DNA from: CAVVNN01 sp963838035
GTDB lineage: Bacteria > Actinomycetota > Thermoleophilia > Solirubrobacterales > 70-9
Assembly (NCBI GenBank): GCA_963838035.1
Contig: CAWIPM010000003.1
Span: forward strand, 186,001 to 250,000
Direction: 5' to 3'
Length of the DNA stretch: 64,000 nucleotides
Shown here: piece after piece, positions 44,061-53,085 of the stretch
Numbering within the stretch: the stretch's first letter is position 1
Layout of the letters: every line of letters begins with the position of its first letter
Translations under genes and position numbers: made by a program
The notes under the pieces: model-generated
What the model was told of the DNA's origin: nothing
Databases searched by the model: none
The model's input: the letters and a program-made list of their open reading frames with translations, nothing else

Positions 44061-47000
44061 CAGTGATTACCTCCCGGATAGGCCTTGGCGGCTCGTCGGG
44101 ACCGGCCGGCAGGAGCCGCCCTCCCTGAGCGCTTGCCGGTGTGGCGATGGAACTTGCGATGGTGATGCTTGTGGCTGTGGTGATGCCGGCGCTTGCGCAC
44201 GCAGCGCACCTGGCCGTGGCGCTTGACCCGCACCCGGCCCTTGCCGCATTCCAGGTGGTGCGCGGAGTTGCCGCCGGTGACGATGACTTCGGATCCGAAG
44301 GGCGGCGTGACCGGTTCGGGCGCGTGTGAGGCCCGGCACGCTTCCGGACTCCCGCAGGGCGACGGCTCGATCGGCGTCGGGAAGCCCCCGTCGACGCGGG
44401 CGTCATAGATGTCACCGACCCCATCGGTATCTGCCGGGATCACGTTGCGCAGCGTCTGGAACGTGATGTCCTGCCCGGAGGAGCTGATCACCGCCGTGGT
44501 CGATCCGTGAGGTGAGACGCCGTCGGAGATCAGCTGGATGCAGCCGCCGGCTTCTTCGCAGGTGCCGTGGCCGTCTTCCTCCCACTCATAGACATCGCAG
44601 CCCGTGCCTTCATTGCCGCCGCTGCATTCCGGTTTGGCGCCGGCGTTGGTGTCGTGGGAGACGAGTGGCGCCGCCGTCATGAAGATCACCCGCGACCCGT
44701 CGGCCGAGATCGACCGCCCGGCGTTTTCATTCAGCGAGCCGCCGATGAAACCGCCCTCTTCGCTGATCTCCGCAGGGTAGGCATTGTCGTTGCCGTTCCC
44801 ATCGTTGCCGCGGTGACCGACCGATAGGCGGATCAGCTGGCCGGTCTGGAAGTCATAGCGATAGAGGTCGACCGCATTGTCGGTGTCACCCGGGGTCAGC
44901 CTCGCCCAGCTCTCGAAGATCAGGTACCTGCCATCCGGCGTGAACTTGGCGTACTGCGTGTGATCGCCCGGCTTCAGCCACAGTTCATCGTCGGTTTCCG
45001 AATTGACGAAACCAGTGGAAAGGTAACGACTGAGGTTGGCAGGGCACTGGGAATCGTGCTTGGCGAAGCTGGGCAGGATTTCGTAGGTATTGTCGCCGCG
45101 AGACCCGTTCCGTTCCGTGCCCGACAGTTCCGGCCCCGAGCACAGCTCGGCGACGAACTTCGTTTCGCCCGTGTTCGCGTCATGGATGTAGAGGTTGTTC
45201 GCGCCTTTCACCGCAGACTCATGCGCCGAGTTTTCGCCGGTGGTGAGCACGTTTCCGGACTCAAACGCAGCGTGGGAGCCATCGGCAGAGACCTTGACCA
45301 CGCCCTGGTTGACGTTGTTGTTGACACCCTCTTGCCCGACGTCGGCTCCCGCTCCCGGCGTCGCATCGGTTGCGTCTCCCTTCGAGGCCTGGGTCAGATC
45401 GGTCAGCTGTCCCCCTTCCAGCCTCGCCACGTAGAGGTCGTTCGTCGTGTCGGTGTCTGAGCTGACCAGCGGCTGCGTCGTCGTGAACCAGATCAGCGAG
45501 CCGTCTTCGGACGTACCGTCAATATACGGCGGCGCAAGCGCCCCCGTGTGGCAGGGTGCTGACGGTTCGCAGAAGCTCGCAGAGGGGACGTTGAGCTGGA
45601 TCGGAGAACCGCCTTCGATCCTCGCGAAGAGCCCGATCGGGTTGGGGAAGCCCGGTCCACATTTCGCCCCGGCCGATACTTCGATCGGCGCCGTGTAGAA
45701 GAGGTGGGAGCCATCGGTCGAGACGGTTCTGCCGTCCAGCACGTTCGTCGATTCGACAGGATTGACCTTGCCGATCGAACATCGATCATTGGTAAGGCCG
45801 AGCGGCACCTCGGCGACGAGCTGCATCGTCGGGCTGGCTCCGCCGGCTCCCGAGATTTCATAGATCCGTGTCGGCTGGAAGTAGCTATCTTCATCGGGAC
45901 GGGGATCGCCGGCGAGGTCCTTGGCGGATGTGGTGAGGAAGAGCGTGGAGAGGTCATTGGATGCCTGGGTTATCCCCGCGAAGCGATACACCTGCCGCGC
46001 CGGCGCGCCTTCTTCGGCGAGGCTGATCGTCGGCGTTGCATGGACCGTGGTCGTCCCGTTCTCATAGGCCATCGAGTAAAAGGCCGAGCTCTTCGCGTAG
46101 GACGCTTCTTCGACATTCAGACCCGAGGACTCGAGGAGCAGCCATTTGTCGAGTTCCGGCGAGTAGTTCAGGTTGGGGTCGATCAGCGGCTGGGTCGGGG
46201 GCGGCAGCGGTCGCCTCACCTGCGCCTGCGTCACCCAACCTTCATTCGTGCGGTGGCTGAGATAGGGGACTGCCAGCTGGTTCCCCGTGGCCCCCGCAAA
46301 GACGCCGCTGGAGTAGTAGATCACCCGACCGCCCCCCTGCGCGAGACCGAGCGTGGGGAAGGCCTCACCGCCCTGCTTGTCGCGCTCCGTCGTCTGCTCG
46401 TAGGCCCGGCAGTCCGGGAGCTTCAGGGAGTTGTTTTCTTCTCGCAGATTCGTGTTCGGACAGCTTTCCCGTTCATGTTCTTCGGCCTCCGAGAGTTCCG
46501 TGGTGAAGGTCTGATCGGCGCTTTCGCCAAGGCCGTATCCGTTTTCCCCGACGAACTGGTAGTGGTAGGTCGTGTTCGGCTTCAGGCCGGTGAACGTCAC
46601 CGCGACGGGTTCGAACTGGTTGCCGATCGGCAGCGATCCCGTTTCTTCTCCCCCGGAGTAGCTGGTGGATTCCCCGTAGCGAATCGCGTAGGTGCTCGCT
46701 GAGCCGTTCGGGTTCAGTTCGGCTTTGATCGTGACGAGTTCGGGCCCGACCGTCTCCGTGGTCAGATTTCGGAACGCCACCGGGGTCAGCGTTTCGAACT
46801 CCGCGCTTTCGATGGTCGTGCCTTCTGAGTTTTCCGCCTTCACCCTGAAGTCATAGGCCGTGCCGGGGCTCAGACCCGAGATCGCCGCCTGGACGGGGTC
46901 GTCCTCGTTGACGAGACCGAGGTCTTCAGTCGGTGTGCTTGCCGTGTGTGGGCTGCTGAAGCCGCCTTCTGTTTCGAAGGAATGGCGATCCACGTATTCG

Positions 47001-47122
47001 AATCGGAAGTGGGTGTCATAGCCACGCGGATTGACGACTCCGTGAAGAGTCGCCGTCGTCGGCTCGATGTCTTTCACTTCGAGTTCGCTCACCGAGGGCG
47101 GGCCGTTGGTCGGAATCGGCAC
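44060..47122 (-). CDS. Fn3/TolB-like propeller protein, family B (copy 2; probable C-terminal part of an A-B protein)
   Basis: 1,020 codons. Two Fn3-like repeats at the N-terminus (TATLHGVVNPRG; VTIKAELNPNGSASTYAIRYG). A Cys-bounded segment (CPNTNLREENNSLKLPDCRAYE) follows, then a long TolB/PD40-like propeller with blade signatures VSADGSHAAFES, FTPDGRYLIFES and ISADGSRVIFMT. The tail is Cys-flanked and extremely basic (VKRHGQVRCVRKRRHHH). There is no signal peptide, and the frame is open upstream to about 47215 with family sequence. So this is probably the downstream part of the protein begun at 49211, separated from it by indels. Confidence 0.75.
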   Translation of the reverse strand: MPIPTNGPPSVSELEVKDIEPTTATLHGVVNPRGYDTHFRFEYVDRHSFETEGGFSSPHTASTPTEDLGLVNEDDPVQAAISGLSPGTAYDFRVKAENSEGTTIESAEFETLTPVAFRNLTTETVGPELVTIKAELNPNGSASTYAIRYGESTSYSGGEETGSLPIGNQFEPVAVTFTGLKPNTTYHYQFVGENGYGLGESADQTFTTELSEAEEHERESCPNTNLREENNSLKLPDCRAYEQTTERDKQGGEAFPTLGLAQGGGRVIYYSSGVFAGATGNQLAVPYLSHRTNEGWVTQAQVRRPLPPPTQPLIDPNLNYSPELDKWLLLESSGLNVEEASYAKSSAFYSMAYENGTTTVHATPTISLAEEGAPARQVYRFAGITQASNDLSTLFLTTSAKDLAGDPRPDEDSYFQPTRIYEISGAGGASPTMQLVAEVPLGLTNDRCSIGKVNPVESTNVLDGRTVSTDGSHLFYTAPIEVSAGAKCGPGFPNPIGLFARIEGGSPIQLNVPSASFCEPSAPCHTGALAPPYIDGTSEDGSLIWFTTTQPLVSSDTDTTNDLYVARLEGGQLTDLTQASKGDATDATPGAGADVGQEGVNNNVNQGVVKVSADGSHAAFESGNVLTTGENSAHESAVKGANNLYIHDANTGETKFVAELCSGPELSGTERNGSRGDNTYEILPSFAKHDSQCPANLSRYLSTGFVNSETDDELWLKPGDHTQYAKFTPDGRYLIFESWARLTPGDTDNAVDLYRYDFQTGQLIRLSVGHRGNDGNGNDNAYPAEISEEGGFIGGSLNENAGRSISADGSRVIFMTAAPLVSHDTNAGAKPECSGGNEGTGCDVYEWEEDGHGTCEEAGGCIQLISDGVSPHGSTTAVISSSGQDITFQTLRNVIPADTDGVGDIYDARVDGGFPTPIEPSPCGSPEACRASHAPEPVTPPFGSEVIVTGGNSAHHLECGKGRVRVKRHGQVRCVRKRRHHHSHKHHHRKFHRHTGKRSGRAAPAGRSRRAAKAYPGGNH

Positions 47123-49211
47123 GACGGCGACGTGATTGCCTTCCGGGGCGCTGGTCGTGGCGTATAGATCGTTGCTGGCGTTGCCGACGGCGATGCCACC
47201 GACTCCGCACGTGCGGAAAGTCGTTACTGAACTGCGTCACCTGGTCTGATGCGAAGACGGCAAACAGCGTTCCCGCTGGATCGAACGCCTTGAACCTGAA
47301 GTCCTTGCCGATGTTCCCATTGAGGTCGCTGACGTAGAGGTTGCCGCTTGCGTCGAGCGCTATGTGGGTGGGTTCGCCCGATCCATCGAGCGTCTGCAGA
47401 ACTTCGTTTCCAGGGCCGAGCTCGACCAGTTTGGCGGCGCCCCTTCGCAAGTCGTTTCAACCGTCGCGTTGGTGGCGGTCATCTGGGTGACGTCTTGCTC
47501 TGCCAAGCGCAGCTTCGAACGCCACGTGCTGAGCGTTTGCTGTATTCCTGGACAATCACGTTGCCGGCCCCAATTGTCGGCAGCGCTTCAATGCGCCGGC
47601 CTTATGGTGGCTGACAGGCGTTGAATGCCAATGCGGAGATGTGGTCTGTCCTTCAAAGGTCAGGGTGAACGTGCCGCTTGACGGCGGAACCACCTTCTGT
47701 CGCTCGTTGACAGCCCTTGCGTTGGCATAGAGCGTCGCCGGCGGGAGTCACCGCTACGGACCTGATGAAGGCAGCTTCCGGCATCGTAAGTTCGCCGATG
47801 AAAGAACCGTCGGGTTCGAAGTGTTGGATTCTGCCGATAGTCGCCGACGTAGACTGTGCCGTCGGGTCCGACTGTGATGGAGCTATTTTCGTCGCCGCTC
47901 CACGACTGTGCAGCTTCCCCTGTGGGCGATTGGTAGAAGCGACCGCCAGCCGTGCCGGGGACTCCCGCGCCGCACACGTCTCCACCTGCTATATCGGAGG
48001 CGGTGCAGATGTCGGTGCCGGTCGTCTTATCGACTTCGCCGCCGAACATGAGCAGAAATTCGCCTTCGGACGTGAATTTCTCGACCCTGAAGTTACGTCT
48101 GGTCGACGACGTAGACATCCCCGTATGACGAAGAGCTGGAATCGTTATCGATCGCCAGCGCGTCCGGCCACCGAAGCTGCCCAGGAATCTCTGCTTCGGA
48201 TTCGTCACCATATGCACAGACTGTCGTGCAGGTCTCGACGGCTTCCGTACCTTGCTCTGTGTTCGAAACGGTTGCCGTACCACCGGACAGCGCCGGGGAG
48301 CCCGCTTCCGAGACGAGCCGCGCCACGTTGGTGTCGGGATAGCGGGTGCCGCCGAATTCGATCGTGTATGGGCCGCCAGGCACACCTGCTTCACCGCCGG
48401 GCGTGGCGGAGGTGACCGAGACGCCGCCGGCTCCGATGTTGGTCAGCGCTTCCAGAGCCGCCTGGACTTCTCCGGCGCTCGCGTTGTAGGGGATGTTGGC
48501 CGTGGTTTTGGTCGTGCTCGAGGGCTTCGGAGACGTGAACTTGAGGGTGAAGTTCCCGCCTGTGGCCGTGACGACGACTTTTTGGATCTCGTTGGTGGGA
48601 ACGTTGCCCGGACCCGCGGCCACGGTCAGCGCAACCCCGGTCCCGGATGCTTCGGCGGCGTTCGAGAGCCGCAGTTCGTCGGCCGGCAGCCCTTCCGTCC
48701 CTTCTTCTCCGCCGACTCCGATGATCGTCGTGTTGGCGGGAATGCCGGGCCCGGTGATGATCTCCCCCCGCAGAAACGCACCGCTGGTGGCGACGACATT
48801 TCCGATCGTGTTCCCCCCGACCGCGACGTTGCCGGTGCCCGACGCCGCCCCTGGGACGACCCCCACGCCAAAGCCGCGGACGAAGGATCCGTCGGAGTGG
48901 TACTCATCGGTCCTGTGGGTAAGGAGCGTGTAGATGTCGCCGCTCTGTTCGCTCACCGCAACCCCGGTATCGGATCCGATGCCGATGCGCGCGTCCGCCA
49001 GAGCTGAACCGGCCCAAAGGAGGCCGACGCCGATGCAGAGCGCGAGCACGGCGCAGATGCGAGCAGCGAGGCGAGTTCGTATCTGCGCAGGCGCACCGCT
49101 CCTCGCAGAGCCATCGGACACACCAGGAGCGGCGATGGCACTGCGAATCGAGCCGAGGCGGCCACCCTGTCCTAAATTCGATGCCGCAATGGATGCCTTC
49201 GCGTCTCTCAT
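47123..49211 (-). pseudogene. NHL/Ig-like secreted protein, family A (copy 2), disrupted by several indels
   Basis: The ATG at 49211 gives MRDAKASIAASNLGQGG, then a signal peptide and propeller/Ig-like sequence intact to a stop at 48093. From there to about 47215 family sequence continues but hops between frames. Fragments include NFRVEKFTSEGEFLLMFGG, IQHFEPDGSFIGEL, VNERQKVVPPSSGTFTLTF, TIGAGNVIVQEYSK and HIALDASGNLYVSDLNG. By comparison with the intact copy at 55772-58330, at least six single-base breaks lie between 48100 and 47215, e.g. near 48096, 47838 and 47735. This may be a decayed gene or a low-quality assembly patch. Confidence 0.75.
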
Positions 49212-49285
49212 TTGCGGGTCCCTTTCCTTTGCGGGCCCAGCTCTGCCTTGGCCATCAGACTGCCGGCTGCCGTCTGCCATTCCAA
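49208..49285 (-). CDS. Candidate leader peptide upstream of A copy 2
   Basis: A 25-codon ORF (TTG at 49285, or ATG at 49255 for MAKAELGPQRKGTRK). Its TGA (49208-49210) overlaps the ATG of the A gene as ATGA. An agaggagag ribosome-binding stretch lies 8 bases before the TTG. The same arrangement occurs before A copy 1, with shared residues AAGxLMAKAEL. It is short, so the reading frame could be chance; the shared overlap is the main support. Confidence 0.35.
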   Translation of the reverse strand: MEWQTAAGSLMAKAELGPQRKGTRK

Positions 49286-49439
49286 TGCGACTGCTCTCCT
49301 CTGTCCCTGTGCCCGCCTTGTCCCTACCCTGACCCCTGCACCTCCTGGGATCCCCTGATCGGGCTCGGTCGGCCGATTCCCTTTCCGCCTTTTGAAACGA
49401 TGCCGCTTCCCAAGGTTGCGGTCATCGATCTCGAAAGCA
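49212..49439 (-). promoter_or_regulatory. Conserved 5' leader of A copy 2
   Basis: About 228 nt from the predicted start site to the A start codon, aligning with the leader of A copy 1. By eye about 80-85% of bases match over roughly 180 positions. Shared elements include a ccgc...gcgg hairpin around gcaaccttgggaagc, an ATCGG...CCGAT stem (CCGGT in copy 1, keeping pairing through G-U), and a TCAGG...TCTGA-type long-range stem. It may be a cis-acting RNA. No known riboswitch class was convincingly matched. Confidence 0.5.
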
Positions 49440-49445
49440 GGCGCT

Positions 49446-49474
49446 ATCAGAACATAAACGCACCGCGCTGTCAA
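49446..49474 (-). promoter_or_regulatory. Promoter of cassette copy 2 (-35 TTGACA, -10 TCTGAT)
   Basis: On the minus strand a perfect TTGACA (49474-49469) is followed after 17 bp by TCTGAT (49451-49446). The same layout, with TCTTAT as -10, is found before cassette copy 1, and the spacer cgcGGTGCGTTTATGT is shared. Expected transcription start is near 49439. Confidence 0.65.
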
Positions 49475-49540
49475 GCACACTGGTGGGCGCGGCGCCGAAA
49501 ATGGCTTGCGAACAGGGTCTTGGCGCCTTACAACCCTCGG

Positions 49541-52500
49541 CTAGACCGGGTTAGCGGCGTACCTCGCGTCCCTCATGATTGCGCAGTTAGATCGGCTACA
49601 CGGAGTTGGCCGCGTACCGCGAAGGGAGCGAGCGAGCCGGCGCAGATTCGCCGCAGCAAAGCGACCCACTGGGAGGCTCCGGCCTGAATTCAACGCCGTT
49701 TGTGCCTGCGGTGGTGGTGGCTGGTGCCGCTTGCAGGTGTTGCCGACCCGCGGTTCGAATTCCGTGGACTTGCCGTTCTGGCCGCTGAAGAGGGCGGTCG
49801 CCTTCAGTTCGGCATGCTTGCCACAGAGGTTTTCCTGGTTGACCACGAGCCCCTTCTTGCCGCCCTGCATCTGCAGGACGAACTTGGAGACCGGGGCGTC
49901 GGGGACGGCTTCGAAGCTGGTGCGCAGGCGTTCGTGGACGGCGTCGACGCGGCCGGCCAAGACGACCTGGATCTGGCCGTTCAGGTCGGCAACGAGATCG
50001 GGCAGTTTGTGGCTCGAGGAGCGCAGGTAGACCGGGCCTTCCAGGGGCTGGTCGAGCAGCGGGCTGAAGGCCCTGGCCTGCCCGTAGACCGATTTCGCCG
50101 GGCAGGCGTTGGCGGCGAACTGCACTTTGGTGCAGATCGTGCCGATGTGGCCCTGGTCGAGCAGCTCGGAGTGCGGCAGGGTGACCTGGGCGGCGGCGAT
50201 GTTGGCATCGCCTGGGGGCATCTTCAAGACCGCGGTGAGGGCGGGGTGCTTGGTGCGCTTGGTGCCTCCCTTGAGCTGCAGGGAGAGCTTCGGCTTGAAG
50301 GCCAGCGCCGGGCAGCCGCCGACCTGGAAGCGCTGTGAGAGCGGGGCGGCAACGTTCAGGATCGACAGCGCCGAGCCGGTGAAGAACGATTCCTCGCAGC
50401 TGGTCGGGTTGAGGGTGAAGTCGGGCTTGGAGAGCTTCAGGGTGATCGAGCGCACGTCGAGCGGGATCCCTTCGAGGATCGTCGGGATCGGGTCTGAGAC
50501 GGCGTGGATCTGGGTCGTTTCGGGGTCGACGTGAAGGGCGGCTCGGACGACCACCGTGCCGAGGTCAAAGGGCCCGGCCACGGCGGGGGTGATGATCGCC
50601 AGGGAGAGCGGGGCGCCCTTGTAGGGGCCGGCGAGGTAGGCACGCCCGTGCACGTAGAGCGGGGTCGGCCCGGCGCCGGCGCCGACATCGACCGTGCCGA
50701 CTTCAGATCCCGTGGGGCATGACGGGCTGGCCTGCTCTTCGGCGCCGCCTCCTTCATGTTCGCGGGATTTGGCTTGGGCTATCCCGGCGTCCGAGCAGTA
50801 GGAGGTCCCGGCGAGGCGGCCGACCAGGCCCTTGGGCAGGGTGGTGTCGACCTTGGTCACTTCCTGCGTGCCGTCATCGCGGACCAGCTTCAGTGCGAAG
50901 GGCGAGTAGATCCCCGCCTGCGAGCTTTCGGTGCCGGCGTGAAAGCGCGGGGAGTTGGGCAGGTCGGTTTCGCTGTAGGGGCATTCGCCGCCGGTCGGGC
51001 CATGTTCGGTTTCGAATTCGGCGCTCGGCGTCGCCGGCGGGCCCGATTCCGGCGCCGAGAAGGGGGTCAGTTCGCTGGTCGTTTCATAGGCGCCGCAGAC
51101 GGCCGGGGTGCGCAGAGCCCCGCGGGCGCCGCCGAAGACGTTGAGCTTCAGGTCTTCGAAGGGCAGCTGCGGGTTTTCCAGGAACTTTGCCGTGATCTGG
51201 CCGGTCGCCGGGTCGGTTTCGAACTTACCGGCGAGCTTGATCAGTACTCCCTGACCTTCAAAGGACATGTAGCCGGCCAGCAAGCTCCCCGCGGGGTTCT
51301 GCCGGGGTGTGGCGAGATAGAGAAAGCCAAGCAGAGGTTCGTGCAGCAGCGGGGTGTTGACTTCAACCGAACCGAGCTCGGATGAGTTGGGACAGCTCGC
51401 TGGGGCATCACTGTGCAGACCTATCTGGGCTTCGCTGCAGGTACCCAGCCCGTCGCCCGAGGCAGGATTGATGCTCAGCCCCTTAGGGAACCTCACTGCC
51501 GCTTCTTTCAGCTCCGGCGTGGCAACGCCTTCGGGATCTTCGTGTTGCGGAACATGTAGGTGGAACTCGAACCCCGATGGTGCGTCAGCCAGATTGGTAG
51601 TGGGCCCGGCTTCAATCGTTGGTTGGAAGCTGAGTACATTGCACCGTTCTACAGCAGACACTTCGTCCGTGCGCTTCGTATATTCGCCAGGGACCTGCCA
51701 GGAGTCGTAACGTCCCACTATCGGAAGTGGATTCCCTGAACATTCTGTCGGCATGGTGAGATAGGGCATTTCTTCAACTTCGGCCGACCCCCCACCGCTA
51801 CCTACACCTTCTTCGCCTTCACATTGGCGTTCTAGTTCTACAACCGACTGGAATGTCGCCCCCACATGCTGGCATTCCTTGCCGCGCAACGCATCATGTC
51901 CTGGATCAGCCGGAACGCCCCAGAAGGTCGTCTTTATCCGACTCACATTCGCCTCTCCCGCGACATTGACGGCCGTGGCGCCATAATCGCCGCCCGTTCG
52001 GATCTGCGTAGTCACCAGAATGAACGGAGCGCCGCCGATCAATATGCCGAACTCGGCCGGAAATGCATGTTCGGGCTGCAGGTTTAGAATCGGAGAGATG
52101 ATCCTGCATCCTCCCTCGGTCCAGCCGAAGAATCGGATGCAGGCGTCTCCGATTGCAACTTTGGGGCGAGCACATTCCTCAGAGAAATAATCGGCCAGCG
52201 TGCAGTGCGGAACAGCCTGCGGGTTCGCAACCAGGCCGGGCGGAAGATCGACCGCGATATCCCTCGGATCGCGCATTGGCACGGTGCCCGAACTCGCATA
52301 ACCGCTAAGTTCGGCGGTAGAGTATGTCTCGAAGTTAAATTCGGTGGACAGCTCGTAGGGATGTCCCCCCGCTTGGATGTACGGTTCACCGCCCGAGCTG
52401 GTGATTGACGCGTCAAAATGCAGGGTACCGAATGGTGGTTCGGCGTTGGCCGTGTTGACACCACTGGTTTCGACGGGGGGCAAACCGCCTCCTGAGATCT

Positions 52501-53032
52501 TAGCCACGTCTTCCAGGGTCCCTTCGACCCCCGGAGGAACAGTCACTGCGACGACCATGACGAGTCTCTGGCCCGGGCTCAAGCTCTGAGGGACGAACGA
52601 TTTGAAGGGTCCTTCAGGGTACACGCATCGGTTGATGGTGGGGCACATTTCGTACTGACTGAGGTCGAATTCGCCCAATCCGAGATTATCGAATTGGGAC
52701 CGTTCTATCGTCGTCCCGACGGGCGGAACGTCTTCGACGACAATCGGTTCGGATTCGCTCGTTGGTTCTTCGCCGACGTTTTCTGCTTCGATTTTGTAAG
52801 AAGCGACGTATTCCGAACCCGGAAGAATATAGTCGGCGTTGGGGGTAACCGTAACCTTCCAGGCCGGGCCGGCCGAGCCAGAGGCAAGCGCCGGCGTCGT
52901 CGCGATGCCGAGCGAGACAATTATCGCGACAATACTGAGCGGAAACAGTGCTGATGGACGCCGAAGGGGGGCGCGGTCCGCCGCATCACCGAAATCACGA
53001 AGCCTTGAGAATCTACGGATACGCCGGGTCAT
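49541..53032 (-). CDS. Giant secreted protein, family C (copy 1)
   Basis: 1,163 residues from ATG 53032, chosen over the upstream GTG at 53089 because aaggaga lies 8 bases before it. Signal peptide about 29-50 (FPLSIVAIIVSLGIATTPALA), DUF11-like domain, Cys-rich middle and the conserved C-terminal region shared with the other C copies. The last ~50 residues (from about 49730) look unlike the others. In the neighbouring frame the tail reads SHHHRRHKRR and stops at 49690, so an indel near 49722-49735 has probably hidden the true stop. It starts 53 bp after the B1 stop. Function unknown. Confidence 0.8.
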   Translation of the reverse strand: MTRRIRRFSRLRDFGDAADRAPLRRPSALFPLSIVAIIVSLGIATTPALASGSAGPAWKVTVTPNADYILPGSEYVASYKIEAENVGEEPTSESEPIVVEDVPPVGTTIERSQFDNLGLGEFDLSQYEMCPTINRCVYPEGPFKSFVPQSLSPGQRLVMVVAVTVPPGVEGTLEDVAKISGGGLPPVETSGVNTANAEPPFGTLHFDASITSSGGEPYIQAGGHPYELSTEFNFETYSTAELSGYASSGTVPMRDPRDIAVDLPPGLVANPQAVPHCTLADYFSEECARPKVAIGDACIRFFGWTEGGCRIISPILNLQPEHAFPAEFGILIGGAPFILVTTQIRTGGDYGATAVNVAGEANVSRIKTTFWGVPADPGHDALRGKECQHVGATFQSVVELERQCEGEEGVGSGGGSAEVEEMPYLTMPTECSGNPLPIVGRYDSWQVPGEYTKRTDEVSAVERCNVLSFQPTIEAGPTTNLADAPSGFEFHLHVPQHEDPEGVATPELKEAAVRFPKGLSINPASGDGLGTCSEAQIGLHSDAPASCPNSSELGSVEVNTPLLHEPLLGFLYLATPRQNPAGSLLAGYMSFEGQGVLIKLAGKFETDPATGQITAKFLENPQLPFEDLKLNVFGGARGALRTPAVCGAYETTSELTPFSAPESGPPATPSAEFETEHGPTGGECPYSETDLPNSPRFHAGTESSQAGIYSPFALKLVRDDGTQEVTKVDTTLPKGLVGRLAGTSYCSDAGIAQAKSREHEGGGAEEQASPSCPTGSEVGTVDVGAGAGPTPLYVHGRAYLAGPYKGAPLSLAIITPAVAGPFDLGTVVVRAALHVDPETTQIHAVSDPIPTILEGIPLDVRSITLKLSKPDFTLNPTSCEESFFTGSALSILNVAAPLSQRFQVGGCPALAFKPKLSLQLKGGTKRTKHPALTAVLKMPPGDANIAAAQVTLPHSELLDQGHIGTICTKVQFAANACPAKSVYGQARAFSPLLDQPLEGPVYLRSSSHKLPDLVADLNGQIQVVLAGRVDAVHERLRTSFEAVPDAPVSKFVLQMQGGKKGLVVNQENLCGKHAELKATALFSGQNGKSTEFEPRVGNTCKRHQPPPPQAQTALNSGRSLPVGRFAAANLRRLARSLRGTRPTPCSRSNCAIMRDARYAANPV
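49611..49622. promoter_or_regulatory. Operator-like palindrome CGCGTACCGCG upstream of cassette copy 2
   Basis: CGCG-TAC-CGCG at 49611-49621, preceded by a related gcGGCGTACCTCGCG (49554-49568). The latter lies about 80 bp before the -35, at the same place as the site before cassette copy 1. It overlaps the extended 3' end of C copy 1 but not its likely true stop. Regulator unknown. Confidence 0.35.
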
Positions 53033-53085
53033 ATCGATACTCTCCTTGTGCCCATCTGAATGGCCTGTATGGATGCTTCGGCGAA

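Noticed and set aside
49340..49440. Cobalamin-riboswitch-like B12 box (ggtcaggagatc-like) in the cassette leader
   Set aside because: The other conserved blocks of that riboswitch are absent or in the wrong order, and copy 2 deviates.
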